Shown: positions 10,363 through 22,941 of the stretch, one piece after another
Layout of the letters: the number at the start of each line of letters is the position of its first letter
Numbering within the stretch: position 1 is the first letter of the stretch
Source: Onchidella celtica
Taxonomy: Eukaryota; Mollusca; Gastropoda; Systellommatophora; Onchidiidae
NCBI GenBank assembly: GCA_963931925.1
Contig: OZ007570.1
Location: 71,297,546 to 71,361,545, forward strand
Direction of reading: 5' to 3'
DNA: 64,000 nt
Notes under the pieces: model-generated
The model's database searches: none
Told to the model about the DNA's origin: nothing
What the model saw: only the letters and a program-made list of their open reading frames with translations
Translations under genes and position numbers: made by a program

Positions 10363-10800
10363 AAACACTAGTCTTCATTTATCTTCCTCATTATTTTCTT
10401 CCTGTTTCGACAAAATGGAAAAACCTCGTGGTACACAAAGGGTTGTAGTTAGTCGTCATTTATCTTCCTGCTTCGGCAAATGGAAAAACCTGTCGGCAGA
10501 TTGCTGTGCAGAGTCGCGTTTTCTGCAGAAGGGATTCTCAAACTCTCTAAAACTCGGGGTGAGAGAGTTTTAGGGGAGTTTAATATTATGTTTTATTTTT
10601 TTGGAAAAGCTATGTGTTTATGCTTTAATAAAGGTTGATTTTTTTTATATTTTAAAAGGTAGCCTAGAAAGGCTGATAGAATTGCAGCTTTGCTGGTTCT
10701 AAGACTCCGGGAATTTTTTTTTATTTTTTTGAATTTTTATGCGTTTATGTGTTAATAGGGGGTGAATTTTTTAATATTTTAAAAGGTGGTCTAGAGAGGT
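10363..10800. repeat. Two local imperfect duplications
   Basis: Two copies of a segment containing CATTTATCTTCCT and AATGGAAAAACCT occur at about 10373-10430 and 10455-10492. Further on, about 75 bp ending TATTTTAAAAGGT is duplicated at 10608-10680 and 10737-10805. The DNA is AT-rich and non-coding. Confidence 0.55.
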
Positions 10801-10826
10801 CCATTCCTACAATACTTGTAGTATCA

Positions 10827-11386
10827 GCTTTTTTTGATTGTATCCCAATTAGTCTTTCAGATGTTGTTCTAAATAACTTTGTCTGAAGTGGTTCGCTTAT
10901 GTTGTTTATCAGCCTTGGCTGACTAAGCGGTTGGTTACTTGGTCCACACAAATAGTGGTTGTACGTTTATCAGAACTTATACAATTTGCCTTTATGTAGA
11001 CATGAAAAAAGTATGTTTTCTGACTTCAGTCATGTTAGTGTTCTCGATTCAATATTTGATTTGAAAAATAGATACTCTTATCGAATTTATCTTCTTCCTT
11101 CCCTCCCTCACGATTCAATAGGCATTTGTTCCAAACAATACGCTGAAATGCACACATGTCAGAGCACAGTTCGTCCTTCCTTATTGCCCTCCCCTCAAGA
11201 AAAAAAAGCCAAACTCCAACCGCCGCTGCACTATGGCGACGATATGTCTCTGTAGTTGTAAGTGGGCTGCAATGACACTCAGGCAAATTTACTAAATGGG
11301 ATTCTGTTGCTCAGGTGAGAACTGTGTAAAACATGAGCCAGACCCTCCGGGAATAGTTTACTTCCGCCGATCAGATCTGCGGACGC
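10827..11386 (+). repeat. Foldback-family repeat, copy 1
   Basis: About 560 bp closely match 32108-32655 in the same orientation. The part ending in the pyrimidine-rich CTTCCTTCCCTCCCTCACGA segment also matches 38602-38925 in reverse. It is a partial copy of the inverted-repeat unit described at 28431-40102. No coding sequence is supported. Confidence 0.75.
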
Positions 11387-13158
11387 GTCACAGAGCAGGC
11401 TAGGGTACGTCGAATTATCAATATTAAGATTTTTCTACTAGGAAGGGAGGGGGGGGGTGTCTCTCATGTTCTCCGCTCTCTCTTCAAGAAAGTTTCTCTA
11501 CTATCACACTATTACAACTAGTATTACTAATTATACTAATTTCAACACGTGTACCATCGTCATCATCGCCATCTCAGACTACTACAACTCCTTCTTCTTT
11601 CGGTCACAAAGACGGAAGGAGAAAAAGGGAAGAAAAAGCAACTATTGATGAATAAATAGATTGGTCAACACAATAGAGAAATTGACAAGAAGTATTGGGA
11701 CTTGTGGTGGTGGTGGTGCAAGTTGAGGAATAGACAACGTGCGGAGAGAAGGGTGGACAGAGGTAAAAACCGGGAAGGCTGAAATAGAGTAAAAATGAAA
11801 TATACACGATAGCGGAGGAGGGAGAAGGGAGAACGTGATGACAAATCCTGGGGAAAAAAAACAACCCAAATCCGTGGATTCAGTGCAAGAAGGTATTATC
11901 TCCGAGTTCACAAGTGAGGGATGATAGCTTTTTGCACTAGGATTCGGGGCTGGATTAGTAAAAAATACATGTAGTTTCTATCAAGTTTGATCATATAATA
12001 TTACGTATCCTTTACCACGTGATGTTTTCTGGCGATAACCGGATTCCGTAACCGTTCCTTATCCTCAGTTCACGAGTAAGCTACAGTGTAGATCTAGATC
12101 TAGACCTATTGAACACAAGCTGACGGAAGCATGTAATTACCACAACTGAGACTTTAATTATAAAGTCGGTCATTGTGTATGGACTCTTTGACGCACAACA
12201 GTTTGAAATTGATCATTATATCTAGCGTCAGATATGTAAGAAAGTAATTTTTAGCAGTTATAAAAACATGCTCAGTCTTTCTGAAAATGTCATCATCATC
12301 ATCCCTTTCCACAACACAAATAAAAACATACAGCCCAAGTCTGTGATCAGATGGAAATAATAATTCACTATGTCGATAGTACCATCAATATCATTGATAG
12401 CTAGTTAAACAAATTTGATATCAATAATATCTCCTTGTTATCCTTAGTCCTAAAGTAGAGTCCTATATAGAATTGTCCCATCCATCTCATCATCAACTCA
12501 TATTTTCCCTCTTCGTCCTGGTCAAGAAAGATCCATGTAGATTTAAGAAACGGTTGCAGTGCTTACTTCTCAAATTTTAAAAATTCTTGTATTCAAACAG
12601 TAGTGTGTTTTATTTCAAACATTGTTTTGTGTGCTGTTCTTTTGCTAAGAGTATATTTCATAAAGAACAGTAAATTATAGCCCTGTAGCAATAAGTGTAC
12701 TCCTCCATAGATCTAATCAACTTGCTATGCTCAACCCTTTAAGGGTCTTAACGCATGCAATCAAACATGCTATAGATTGGCCCAGAATGTAGACAAGCCG
12801 GTTGGATGTGACTTCATTATCACGAAAGAAATTTTTAATAAATAAACAATTATAAGAATTAAAGATTTGTCTCTTCATAATCTCTCTTTACCATCTTTTT
12901 ATCATCATTATTTTTTTTTTTTTGAAGGTAGCGTAGTCCACAGTGTACAGAAGTTCGAATTTTCCCCAGTTTTATACTTGTGTATTGATAAGTTGCTTTT
13001 CCTCGGCCAATGATTTCAAATGGCAGAATGTCTCTTTCTAACTGTTTCATCTTTATTAATGCAATGGAATCAGAATTAGGACAACGAATAACTGTCTATT
13101 TTTATCATTAGTTATTGTCCATCAAGTGAGTCTGTGCTTTATCATAAAACATGTACAT
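11387..13158. other. Gene-poor region
   Basis: No gene was found. There are short G-runs (about 11447), a GGT microsatellite at about 11704-11718, and an AGATCTAGATCT motif at about 12091. Weak ORFs here lack any recognisable domain. Confidence 0.5.
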
Positions 13159-14277
13159 TGTCACGAGTGGAGTGAGCGAGATTCAAGGATTACGGGGGCA
13201 TGGAAGGGTAGGATTGACTCGCGGGATAGTGAGGCTGCTCACCTATATTGACTTCTGTTAGTTAAAGTGGAAGCGTGCAAGACGTGAGTAAAGTGAAGGC
13301 GATGAGGTAAATCTTGTGTAGTGAAAAGTCACTGCAAGTTAAGAGGTCCAAGGGGACAGACGTGGGAAAGCAGTCGGGAGATTGTGTGTTTTCCATTGAT
13401 GACTGGTAGGTTGAACTATGATTGATAATTATGATGATTGATGTACTATATTCTCCTATGACCATGATGTAAATAAGTTATATGTGAGGAATGTGAAAGT
13501 CATTGATTACTGTGCGCAATGAGCGATAGATGTAAGTTAGGATCATGGATTCGTAGCGAGTCTGAATACGGTGTAACACGGTAGAGGTGTGTTACCGTAA
13601 GAGGTGTGGTGAGTGAAAGGTGGACTATTGTGTGTACGCTTGATAGTTCGTAATGAGTGGTGAAGTGGATAGTAATTGTATGGTGTTATAGAAATGTAAT
13701 GTTATTCTTATAGGTGCCGGGGTCGGGCAGAGAAGCCACCCGCGGTGAGCGGACTTGTGCCGGGGTTGGGCAGAAGGCTACCCACAGGCCTGCCTGAGTG
13801 AAGCTGTCGCGCCGGACAGCGGGATCACATGAGTCGTGGCAGTCTGGCCACAGACAGGGACTTTGTTATTAAGATGTTAATGTGCTATTAAGATGTTAAT
13901 GTTCCATTGAGAATATAATGTGCTATTGAAATATTAATGTGCTATTAAGACCTCGAGGGGAGATTGAGATACGGAGATTAGGTTGAGCAGGAGCCAATAA
14001 GAGAGGCCCGCAAGTAGTACATATATAGATGTGAGGCTGAGGCCAGAGCATATTTTAGAAAGTATTATCGGGTTGTGGACCCGTAGAAGAATGAATGTCG
14101 GGAATACTGACCATTGAATGGTATTTGAACTGAAGAATGTAATGCACGTATATCTTTATTTTTTATGTACAATAAATGTGTGAGTCTGGTTGGTTGTTCT
14201 GTTAAGTGTTATACTTGTTCGTTCGTGATTGTTGTCCTGTCATAATTATTACATTTCCCAGTCTGGGATTTGTGACA
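13159..14277 (+). repeat. Solo LTR of the Gmr1-like family, TSD TACAT
   Basis: The sequence starts TGTCACGAGTGGAGTGAGCG, ends GGGATTTGTGACA and is 1119 bp long. It is bounded by TACAT at 13154-13158 and TACAT at 14278-14282. It has no internal domain, so it is a solo LTR left by recombination between the two LTRs of a former full element. The orientation is the same as the complete copy at 47176. Confidence 0.93.
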
Positions 14278-14650
14278 TACATGGCACCATTATACGTGAT
14301 TGACGCCACAAATAAATTTGAAAAAAAAACAAAAAACACACTGACGCATCTTCTGAAAACCCTTCTTCCACAATGCACAACTTGTAGCCACTTAAAAAAT
14401 GTTATGATTTGTTGTACTAAATAGATTTTAACATTGACATGAATTGTAATGCTACCAACAAATAGTGTGACAACAACTTGAGCATTATACAAAATACATG
14501 TAGGCTGTAAGATATTACTGACATCACAATTTCACAGTAAAGCATGGTGCAAACTTATGCAGTGTGTTTCAACAGACCTGTTGATTCAGGAAGATGTGTA
14601 AAAACAAAAGAAGAAAAAAACAACTTTGCATTATTTTCATCACAGGTTCT
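14278..14650. other. Unannotated AT-rich spacer
   Basis: I see no gene or clear repeat between the solo LTR and the following repeat. Confidence 0.4.
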
Positions 14651-14654
14651 AACC

Positions 14655-15307
14655 CCCCATATCCACATTATGTGTTTTGCTCTTTATTTCTACATTTACC
14701 ATCCTGTCCCACAATGACATGTGCAGTGTGTAAACTAGTGTTTGGAAATGTGTGTGTGGAGGGTGGGGGTCATTTAACACAAGGCTGAAATAGATCTAGA
14801 TTTGTATTTTACTCATTTATCACTGTCAAAAGAAAAACAAATGTATCCGTATTAACCTGTATTGTCTCTAAATGAGGATTCAAATACCAGCAACATGAAT
14901 GGAAAAAGATGTATGAAAGCTGTACGAACTGCCTAGCACCCGTGTACATGAGGGAGAGAAGGTGACATACTTGACTCAGGTGACTGAGCGACACCGACTG
15001 TGGTTGAACCTTAGAAAGCCACTACGAAAGCAGCGCACAAAACGTTTGTCTGTGTTAAATACTTCGTCGCATATACTTATCAGTCTTATTAAGATGCAAT
15101 TAAGCCTGTCATTTTCGTCACATTCAATTTCAACCACACTGATAGGTACGTTTATCTAGATCTATATACAAGCGTGTTTTCATTGATTTTCCCTAGGCTT
15201 TATGTTATTCACTCTAATTGGTTAGTATAGTGTAGGGAAAGAGTTCCGTACGCCTCCATCACTTCCACCACAGCAAGTCTTTTGAGACTTTCTTTTTGTT
15301 TTCTGGT
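14655..15307 (+). repeat. Repeat paralogous to the Mag-like insertion site (empty site)
   Basis: This segment matches 32960-33260 and then, without a gap, 38241-38598. At the point that corresponds to the Mag-like insertion it reads CCCGTGTACATGAGGGAGAG (14939-14958), i.e. a single TACAT and no element. It therefore serves as an empty-site paralogue that fixes the insertion boundaries of the Mag-like element. Confidence 0.85.
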
Positions 15308-15354
15308 TGAACGGAAAAAAACAGTAGAAATTAGACTAACTGAGTTTAGGGTTA

Positions 15355-16325
15355 TAGCGGTATTACACCGGATCAGTTTTTCAGGCCGGATCAGTTTCGG
15401 TCGACAGTCAGCCCGCAGGCCACCGTAGGACGAGGTTTGCTATTAACTACATGTTACGGCCCGACTGCAGGCCGTCCACATGCCAGCAGACACGTGTTGG
15501 ACGAATAGCAGACACACGGCAATCAATACACACAATGGGTGACAGAGAACTGCTTGATATATTAACAATTTATGTTATTTTGATAAACAGGATAAGAAAC
15601 CGTCAGATTTGGCCAAAACTGGCAAAAGACTGGCTTTTAAAGAGGAGCGTGAAAATTTATTGCTCTAATCCCTACATTTAATTTTCCACAACACTCTGCG
15701 GAACGATGAATTTCAATAAATTGGAGAACTTTTTCTTTGGACCATGGGGCCATAATGGAACTTACAGGGCCTAGCCGTGTTTCAGTGAGAGAACAGCGAA
15801 ACTGAGCATCACACTATCCTGCACCACAGTGAATTCATGTATACATAATTATTTCCCCTCGCTACACACTACACCTCCAATCAATAGTTTAGTAGTGTAC
15901 ATCTATGAATATCGGTGATCATTGTCAAGACAAAAACAACACACACCCACTTCCACAGCGAACAGCGAAAAATGTCAGGGAAAATAAATAAAATAATGCA
16001 GCGACAAAATTGGTCATACCCGAACATTTTTGTCAATTTTAATACACTGACTCCGGATTTGATATCATTTTTATGCTCAGACGCCGTTTTCGATATTTTT
16101 TTTAATGGGAATTTTAATGCCAGCAGAGAAAATTGCTTGTCACGTGGGCTCTGAATTTTAATCACGTACACCAGCAAAGCTTGCTGGATTCCAAATATCA
16201 GACAGCGCCTGATTTTCAGGACGCAACCGTCGGCCAGGTCAAATCCCTACGTATTTCGTCCGGGTCGACTGTCGACCAACTCAAATCCAAAACTGATCCG
16301 GTTTGACTGTACGTGTAATGCCTCA
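15355..16325. mobile_element. Candidate non-autonomous PIF/Harbinger-like element
   Basis: The ends look inverted. The left end has GGTATTACAC followed by CCGGATCAGTTTT and GTCGACAGTC. The reverse complement of the right end has GGCATTACAC, then CCGGATCAGTTTT and GTCGACAGTC. TTA flanks both sides (15352-15354 and 16326-16328), which fits the 3-bp TSD of Harbinger elements. A short ORF at 15538-15681 (MGDRELLDIL...) might be a remnant of a transposase N-terminus, but I cannot confirm this. The length is 971 bp. Confidence 0.5.
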
Positions 16326-19300
16326 TTAGGGATAGGGACAAGGTTTGAGGTAAGTTAAGGGCTAGAGATATGGTGGACGAGTGGGTGGTCGTGAAGTATG
16401 GACCTCTTTCCCATTGCGGGTTTGTTCTATTTAATTTCATTAATATTTTGCTTTAAAATAGTCAGGTAAAGCTGTTGGAAGAAAGGTATCTCCCATTGTT
16501 TAAATTTGCTGGGGCCAAGTGAGGCCAGTACCAAAACTGAAAACACAACGACAGGGGCAAAAGAAACCGATGAATTTTGATTTGTAAACCGCTGATTAAT
16601 ATCAGGCTTTCACTTTGGATGTCCTTTAATATAGACCTACATTTTAATTCTATGACAAATTTTCACAGTTCTGGTCTGCACTGCGCGTTTTTGTTTTGGT
16701 TAACGTTCCGACACATCTTAAAAATACATAAAGTTCAATTCCCAGAGTACAAAATGCTATCAAACATCAAAAGATTTTCTCTTAAGAGAAAAACCAGTCT
16801 CTCAAACTGATCCTGAATGGGCACCAAGCAGAAAAATAATTATATTAGAGCAAGGAAGATAGTAGGCAAGTTGCGGTTATGTCCGCCAAAATAAGCCAAA
16901 GACAGATTTAGATGATGGAAATTTTCCTCCAGACTGAGTCTCCTCAACTTCAACCTTGCAAAATGAGTGAATAACTACTGCTACTGGATTTGATTCAAAT
17001 CAGGTAATTTAGGATGCATTTTTTAGACTGTTTATTGAGTAAACTACAGATCTATGTCAGCATTGATTCAATTGACATGAAACAATCTGCAAATTATATT
17101 TTGTATGACATCTTATACTTCCTGAACATAACAGATTTGCCTCTTTAAAACACTCTCTCACAAGTAACACTTGACTTTGCGCAGCAAAGATGTGTCTGTC
17201 GAAATGAAGAGCAAAACACACAGTGTCGGTGGACATTTTCTAATAATAATAGTAATAATAATAATTCTTAACAAATAATAATAATTGATTCTCTTAACTT
17301 GAATTAGATTTACACACAGTTCAGTTTAGTGCTACCAATACAGTGCGCAGGTGGAGTTATTATAAGAAACAGACAAATTTACTTATCAGAATCGAATTCA
17401 GAGTGTTTGAAATCGTTTTTGAAAAACAATGTTTGTTTTTTTTAATCCAGTGGTTGTCGTGGAAACGCCGCCATTTCCCAAAAGTGCGAACTTCAATACA
17501 AAAAGGCTTCGTCAAATTTCACTGTATTTATTTCAAAATTCTCAAGTCTTTTTCAATCTAATAAAAAAGGTTGCGTTGAAGGGTATTTTTATGTTTTGAC
17601 GGGTGGTATGCAGCGGTATTCCAATTCAAGCCAGTTTGAAACAAAAAAAAAAGAAAAGACACACACATTTACTTGTATATGAATTGATTTACTTGTTCAA
17701 ACATAGTTTTCAGCCATATTTTTATACATTATAAATTGGTCCATAAATTTAAAAAAAGTGGTTCAGAAATTACTTGTCAAAAGGCAAGTTTGAGGAAATA
17801 GAATTCGACAGTTTTTTTTGCAATAAACATGTTGAAAAGATCACACAAAGCTCAAAATATCCGTGCTTGGTAGGCTGGGGATCAACAATAATTAATGCAA
17901 ACTATCAAAGGTTTATGATACATGTGTACAGAAGAGTAGAGGACAGAGAAATATGGAACGGGGTGGGGTTGGGGGGATAGTATAGGCTGTAGGGTAGAAT
18001 TGGAAATAGAACAGCTGGGAGTGGGGGGGGGGGAGGGGTTACGATATGAACTTATGCAGAAACGTGTAGTAAAATGACTAATGTACTATTACAAGGTTTG
18101 GACCCGTTACAGCGCACACAGTTACCCACAACAAAAAGCTTGTAACGTACTCAGCACTCTTCTTCTGTTACTGGTCAGCGGCTTCTTGGGACCGCAACGT
18201 CATTTCCCGACCTGAGGAATGCAACGCCAAGAACGACATATGTTTTTTTCTTGCGCACGGACTCACGATAAACAAAGTAGCCATTTTTTTTTTCTTTTGA
18301 GATTTCCAATTTTCTTTTTTGAAATTCTTTTAAAATCGAATATCGTTTATTCATCGAAAGAAGATCTTTGGTGGCCGAAACTGTTGTTTTTCTCTTCCAA
18401 ATGTCAGATTCATTCTATGTAACGTGGAACTTTTTCTTTCCCGTCTTGCATTGTTTTAACGATTGCTCAGAATATCATTGGTGACGGCGATGATGACAGT
18501 GACGTAGGCAATGACAACAATGTTGCTGTTGTTGCTATTCTGTGACAATAAAAATACCAAACTTGCCACAGGAAAGAGGCAGTTAAAGTGTTTCCAGTGA
18601 TTTTTTTCCCGTCCGCTCCCCCACCCACCCAGCCACGTTTCCCTTACCCCTCCACCAGATGCCCATCTACCTACTTTAACTTTACGAACATCCTCTATCT
18701 ATTCAGAAATTACCAGACAAAAACTCTGTGAGGTCTAAATTGGAGAATCCGTGCCCCCTTGGGTTCTTGTCTGTCTCTCTTTATCCTCTCCCAACTTCTC
18801 AACAAGACCGGTTTCTGCATCTTGACGCACTACTCCCCCTTTCCCTCTCTCACCCACCCCCATCCTTGACCATGTGATATCCTTTCTCTCCAGCACCAGT
18901 GTAGTGTCTCAAGAACGTGCGCAGTAGAAATTTCCCTCCCGTGCATTCTCAATTCGATATTTAACAAATCAAATCAAAAGGCCAATCATGTACATTTCAG
19001 TCGGCTGCTTCGCCATCTCATGTTCCCCACCCCCTATTCTGTAATAAACGGTCATGTCTTTTGGAAATTGTGGTAAACTCAGTCCGCAGTTGGCATTTGT
19101 GGCAATGAGTATTGGGGGTGTGATTACTTTGCCACACTGAATGTTGGCCTTGTGCATATTTTGTACACTGCATAATTGTTGTATTTCTGCACGTCTGTCA
19201 GACCGGGTTTGTGAACATTTCCTTACACTGAATGTTTCACCTGCGAACGTTTTGTCACTTTGTTTGTTGGGCTTTTGCTCGAATTGTGATACTAAATGTT

Positions 19301-22300
19301 GCGCTTCTGAACATTTCGTCACTGCAGTTGTTGAGTTTTGTCACCCTCGACTGTCACAGGTGAAGAGCTTTCTTTGCCCTGTTGAGTCCAAAAAGGACTT
19401 GTGAAGTTTTGTCCATGTGTCGTATGTTCGTCTATTTGTTTGTTTGTTTGTTGTTGTTCTTTTGACATTCAAATTTGTATCTGGCATTTAAACACGCAAA
19501 TAGCAATTACTGAACACTCAAATATGGAGTTGTTTTTTTTTTTTCATCAGTTTTTTTAAGTCCCCAACAGTCTGAACATCAGGCCATGTTTTCCATACAA
19601 ACGTTTTCTGCAAGCTCAAACTACACCTGCCCCCCTCCCCTGGCAGTGTCCAATAATGAGTCCACCCCTTTCTGTCCAGCACCCCTGGTTTCACATGGTC
19701 TTAGCATGCATACGCTGGCTATGTTGTTCCTGGTCAACATTTAACTTCATGTTTACTGTCTGACCTTACGGAGGTGTCCGAGACAGGAATGAAAGAGGAT
19801 GGGTGGGAATGACACTAGTACCTGAATTTTAATTTTATTGTTATATAAGTTTTTGGCCTCAATTTCCCAAATGAGGTCATATTTTTGACCCGCTTAACTA
19901 CTCATCCATGGAAGCAGCGGGACAATCCATCAAAATTGAGTTCTTCGGCTGAGATCAAGAAATGGGCAGTGATTGAAATGCCCAGCTATTCATATCGGCG
20001 CTAGAGGAGCGCAGTGTTTGGGGTTGAAAGATTGCATTGACATGCCAGAATAGATGAATAATTTGGTCTCATCCAGTGGCGGTGTTTCAACAAGTAGAGC
20101 CAAACACATGTCTTGGTCTGTTTCTGGTCATAGGACGGACTCAGTTGTTCCCCTGGCCTTTTCTTTCCTTCGTATGTATAGCAGATAAACATGTCGCGGA
20201 CGGTGGTAGGATAAAAACTTGTCAGAAACTTGCCATGGCAAATTCCCATGGCTCAGCCATAATGAGGGAGGTGTCAAGAATTGTACACCATAATATTCTG
20301 TATTTTCATAGTAAATCCGACAAGAGTCTATCGTACTGAGCCCGGTCAAACATATTCAGTTTCAGCTATTATTATTATTTTTTTTTGGGTGTACATTTTG
20401 CTGGTAGCATCAGACTGTGTCAGACCAGGCTTAATATGATACCTCCCTGACATAGGTCAAAGTGTTTGTGTCTGACAATTCTACCAAATATCTTCCACCG
20501 CATGGCCAAATAAAACCCATGAGCAGACAGACAAAACGTGTGATAAATAATAATTATCCTGATATACTTTTACACTGGAGAATTGTCAGTCATTAAAGGA
20601 TAGAGCCCCCTCGTCCCGTCTCAACAAAAACACCAGATATGATAAAAATGGTACAGCCCCTTTCCATGCACGGATTTCGCACTGGAGAATGCGCTGAAGG
20701 CATAAACAACGGTGCATTTTACAAAACCAATATAGAGAAAATTCTTATTTGTGAGTCAGTTCAGCAGTCACTCTTGTTCTGGATTGAGGTAGATCTAGCT
20801 TTCTTTGTAATGACTAGCTGGCCCACTGACTCGTGGAATACACAGATGTGATTTTTAAAGTTGAGTTTCGATCACCAGTGTGTAAACTGAGGCGCAGAAC
20901 GAAATTTTCTGCCTTCTTTTTAATTATACTCTGGCTCAGAATGTCGGAGTACTTTCTTTTGTCCAACTTAGTTGTGGCTCAAAATCAACGAAGGTAGTCA
21001 AAATACAATGAACTTCAAAACCTTTTAAAATATCTCCACGTACTTTTTTACGTCTTTCCATATACTGGTATGATATTTTGTAGAATTTAACTCTCAGCTG
21101 CTGAAAAGCATTTCATGATCACACTGGAGATCTTACTTCCTTTATATTTTATAATAACTTCGGTTACTGTAGGAAATCTCTGGCCATATTTTTTTCTTTA
21201 GTCGCGGTGGCGCTGTAACAAAACTGTTTGAATAGTTTATCATTATAGCAAGCAATCATTTCATGCACTGCGACATGAGCCAAGCCGCCGATCAGGGCGC
21301 ACTCTGAGTGAAGGCTTTTTTTGGAGTCATAAAGAAAACAACGTCCCGTCTTATCCTGTCTAAAGTATTTGGTGTCTTTCACGATTGTACAATCTGAATT
21401 TTGATTACATCGATGTCCCAAAACTATGGAAACTGAGAAATAGTACAATGGCTGAAAAAAAACAAAAACATAATAATAATAAATAATAAAATACAATATA
21501 ATAAAAAAAAAGAAAAGAAACTGAACAAAGATGTTGCCCATTCATTTGTTTTTTTAACAATATTGTTTCGTCCAAATTTAATATAAATCTAATTTTTGAC
21601 ATTATATGGGAAAACTATACAAAATGACAAAATGTGCAAATGAAAGCAATCTCGACAAAAGCCAAGAGATATAAAAATTGTAATTTTATCTTTGAAAATG
21701 GGCATCAAAAGATAACGCTTATCATTACAGTGATAATACAGACATCAGAAATAAAATGACGTACAGTGAAGAATACAAATTAAAGTTATTTCCAATAGTG
21801 AAAACTGATATTTGCTATAAAATGGCAAGAACAAAATAATGACTGAATAAAGGCAAGAAAATATATTCCCGTTTTTATACTACAGTGCCACAGTGAAAAA
21901 AAAAAAAAATTAGAGAAAGCGAGAACCTTCTGGTAAATATACAAATACACCAATGGCTCTCACTAACGGATATTTTGACTCATCGGTTCCTGACATTTCC
22001 GACACAACATTTCTTTGTTAAAAATTCACCTGTGCGTCGATAACATTTTGGCTGAGAAAGTGGAAGATTTTTTTGTTTTTCCTTTTCTTTTTGACCTTTT
22101 GATTTAGTTACGTCATCCAGACAAAAAGGTCAGCATGATAAAATTTAAAGGAACAATAATGGTTTCTTTATCAAGGCTGGATAATTCAGGACTGAGTGTT
22201 AATGCAGTGAAGTTTGACACATGACAGTGACTCACAACATGAAAAGCAGATCACTGAACATGTTATTACGTCATCAGTTCCCGTAAACTTGGTCCTGTCG

Positions 22301-22941
22301 CAGGTCATGGACCTCATTCATACAGTTACTCCACTGCCTCCTACTCCCCACACCCCTACACCCCGTCTCCACCCCACCCACCCGATCCAATCAAGGCTTG
22401 CAAAGAATGGCAAAAATTTGTTTACAAAATCGATAGAAAAAAATATAATTACAACGTGACCTGGAGCAAACCTTTCACAGAGAAAACTGTTTGTTGAGAT
22501 TTAACGATTGACGGGGGAGGGGAGGGGGGAATGACTTTGAAACCATTACTTACCTTGTCTAGAATTATGTAAAATCAATGAACAAAATCTGCAATATTCT
22601 TTTCAGAAACATTCTTTATTACAGTAGATCTCCTGATCCAAAACTTCACAAAACGTGTTATTGTTCAGCCAAAATTATCAAAACGAAATTGAAATCAGCT
22701 GTAGAAGGTTTGGTTTAAAACAGAGTTAAAATGTACAATTGTTATCCTTCAAGTGTTACTAACGAGAGTCATGTCCCTGCATAATTAATACAAATCGTTA
22801 TTTCAGTCATTTATTCTGGAAAATTCTACGGCCACACCCTTCCAGTTTTCCATAAAACTGTACATCCACCTATGCCCCAGGGCACGGAAACATTTTGTGG
22901 AATTTTCTGAGAGATTTCCTTACAACTTAAGCCGAGATAAA
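16326..22941. other. 6.6 kb without recognisable genes
   Basis: The stretch is AT-rich with short homopolymers, G- and C-runs (about 18025, 18600) and AAT/TAA microsatellites (about 17240-17290). The ORFs are short, have no domain and often lie opposite each other on both strands. No splice-bounded exon could be supported by eye. Its position next to a GPCR makes introns, untranslated sequence or enhancers possible, but nothing shows this. Confidence 0.45.

Noticed and set aside
18969..20349. Several 70-117 codon ORFs on both strands
   Set aside because: They overlap each other on opposite strands, show no family motif and have composition like the surrounding non-coding DNA.
22897..22941. 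Extension of the GPCR by 15 residues to an upstream GTG
   Set aside because: GTG is not a normal start in animals. The first in-frame ATG is at 22942, and no signal or motif is lost.
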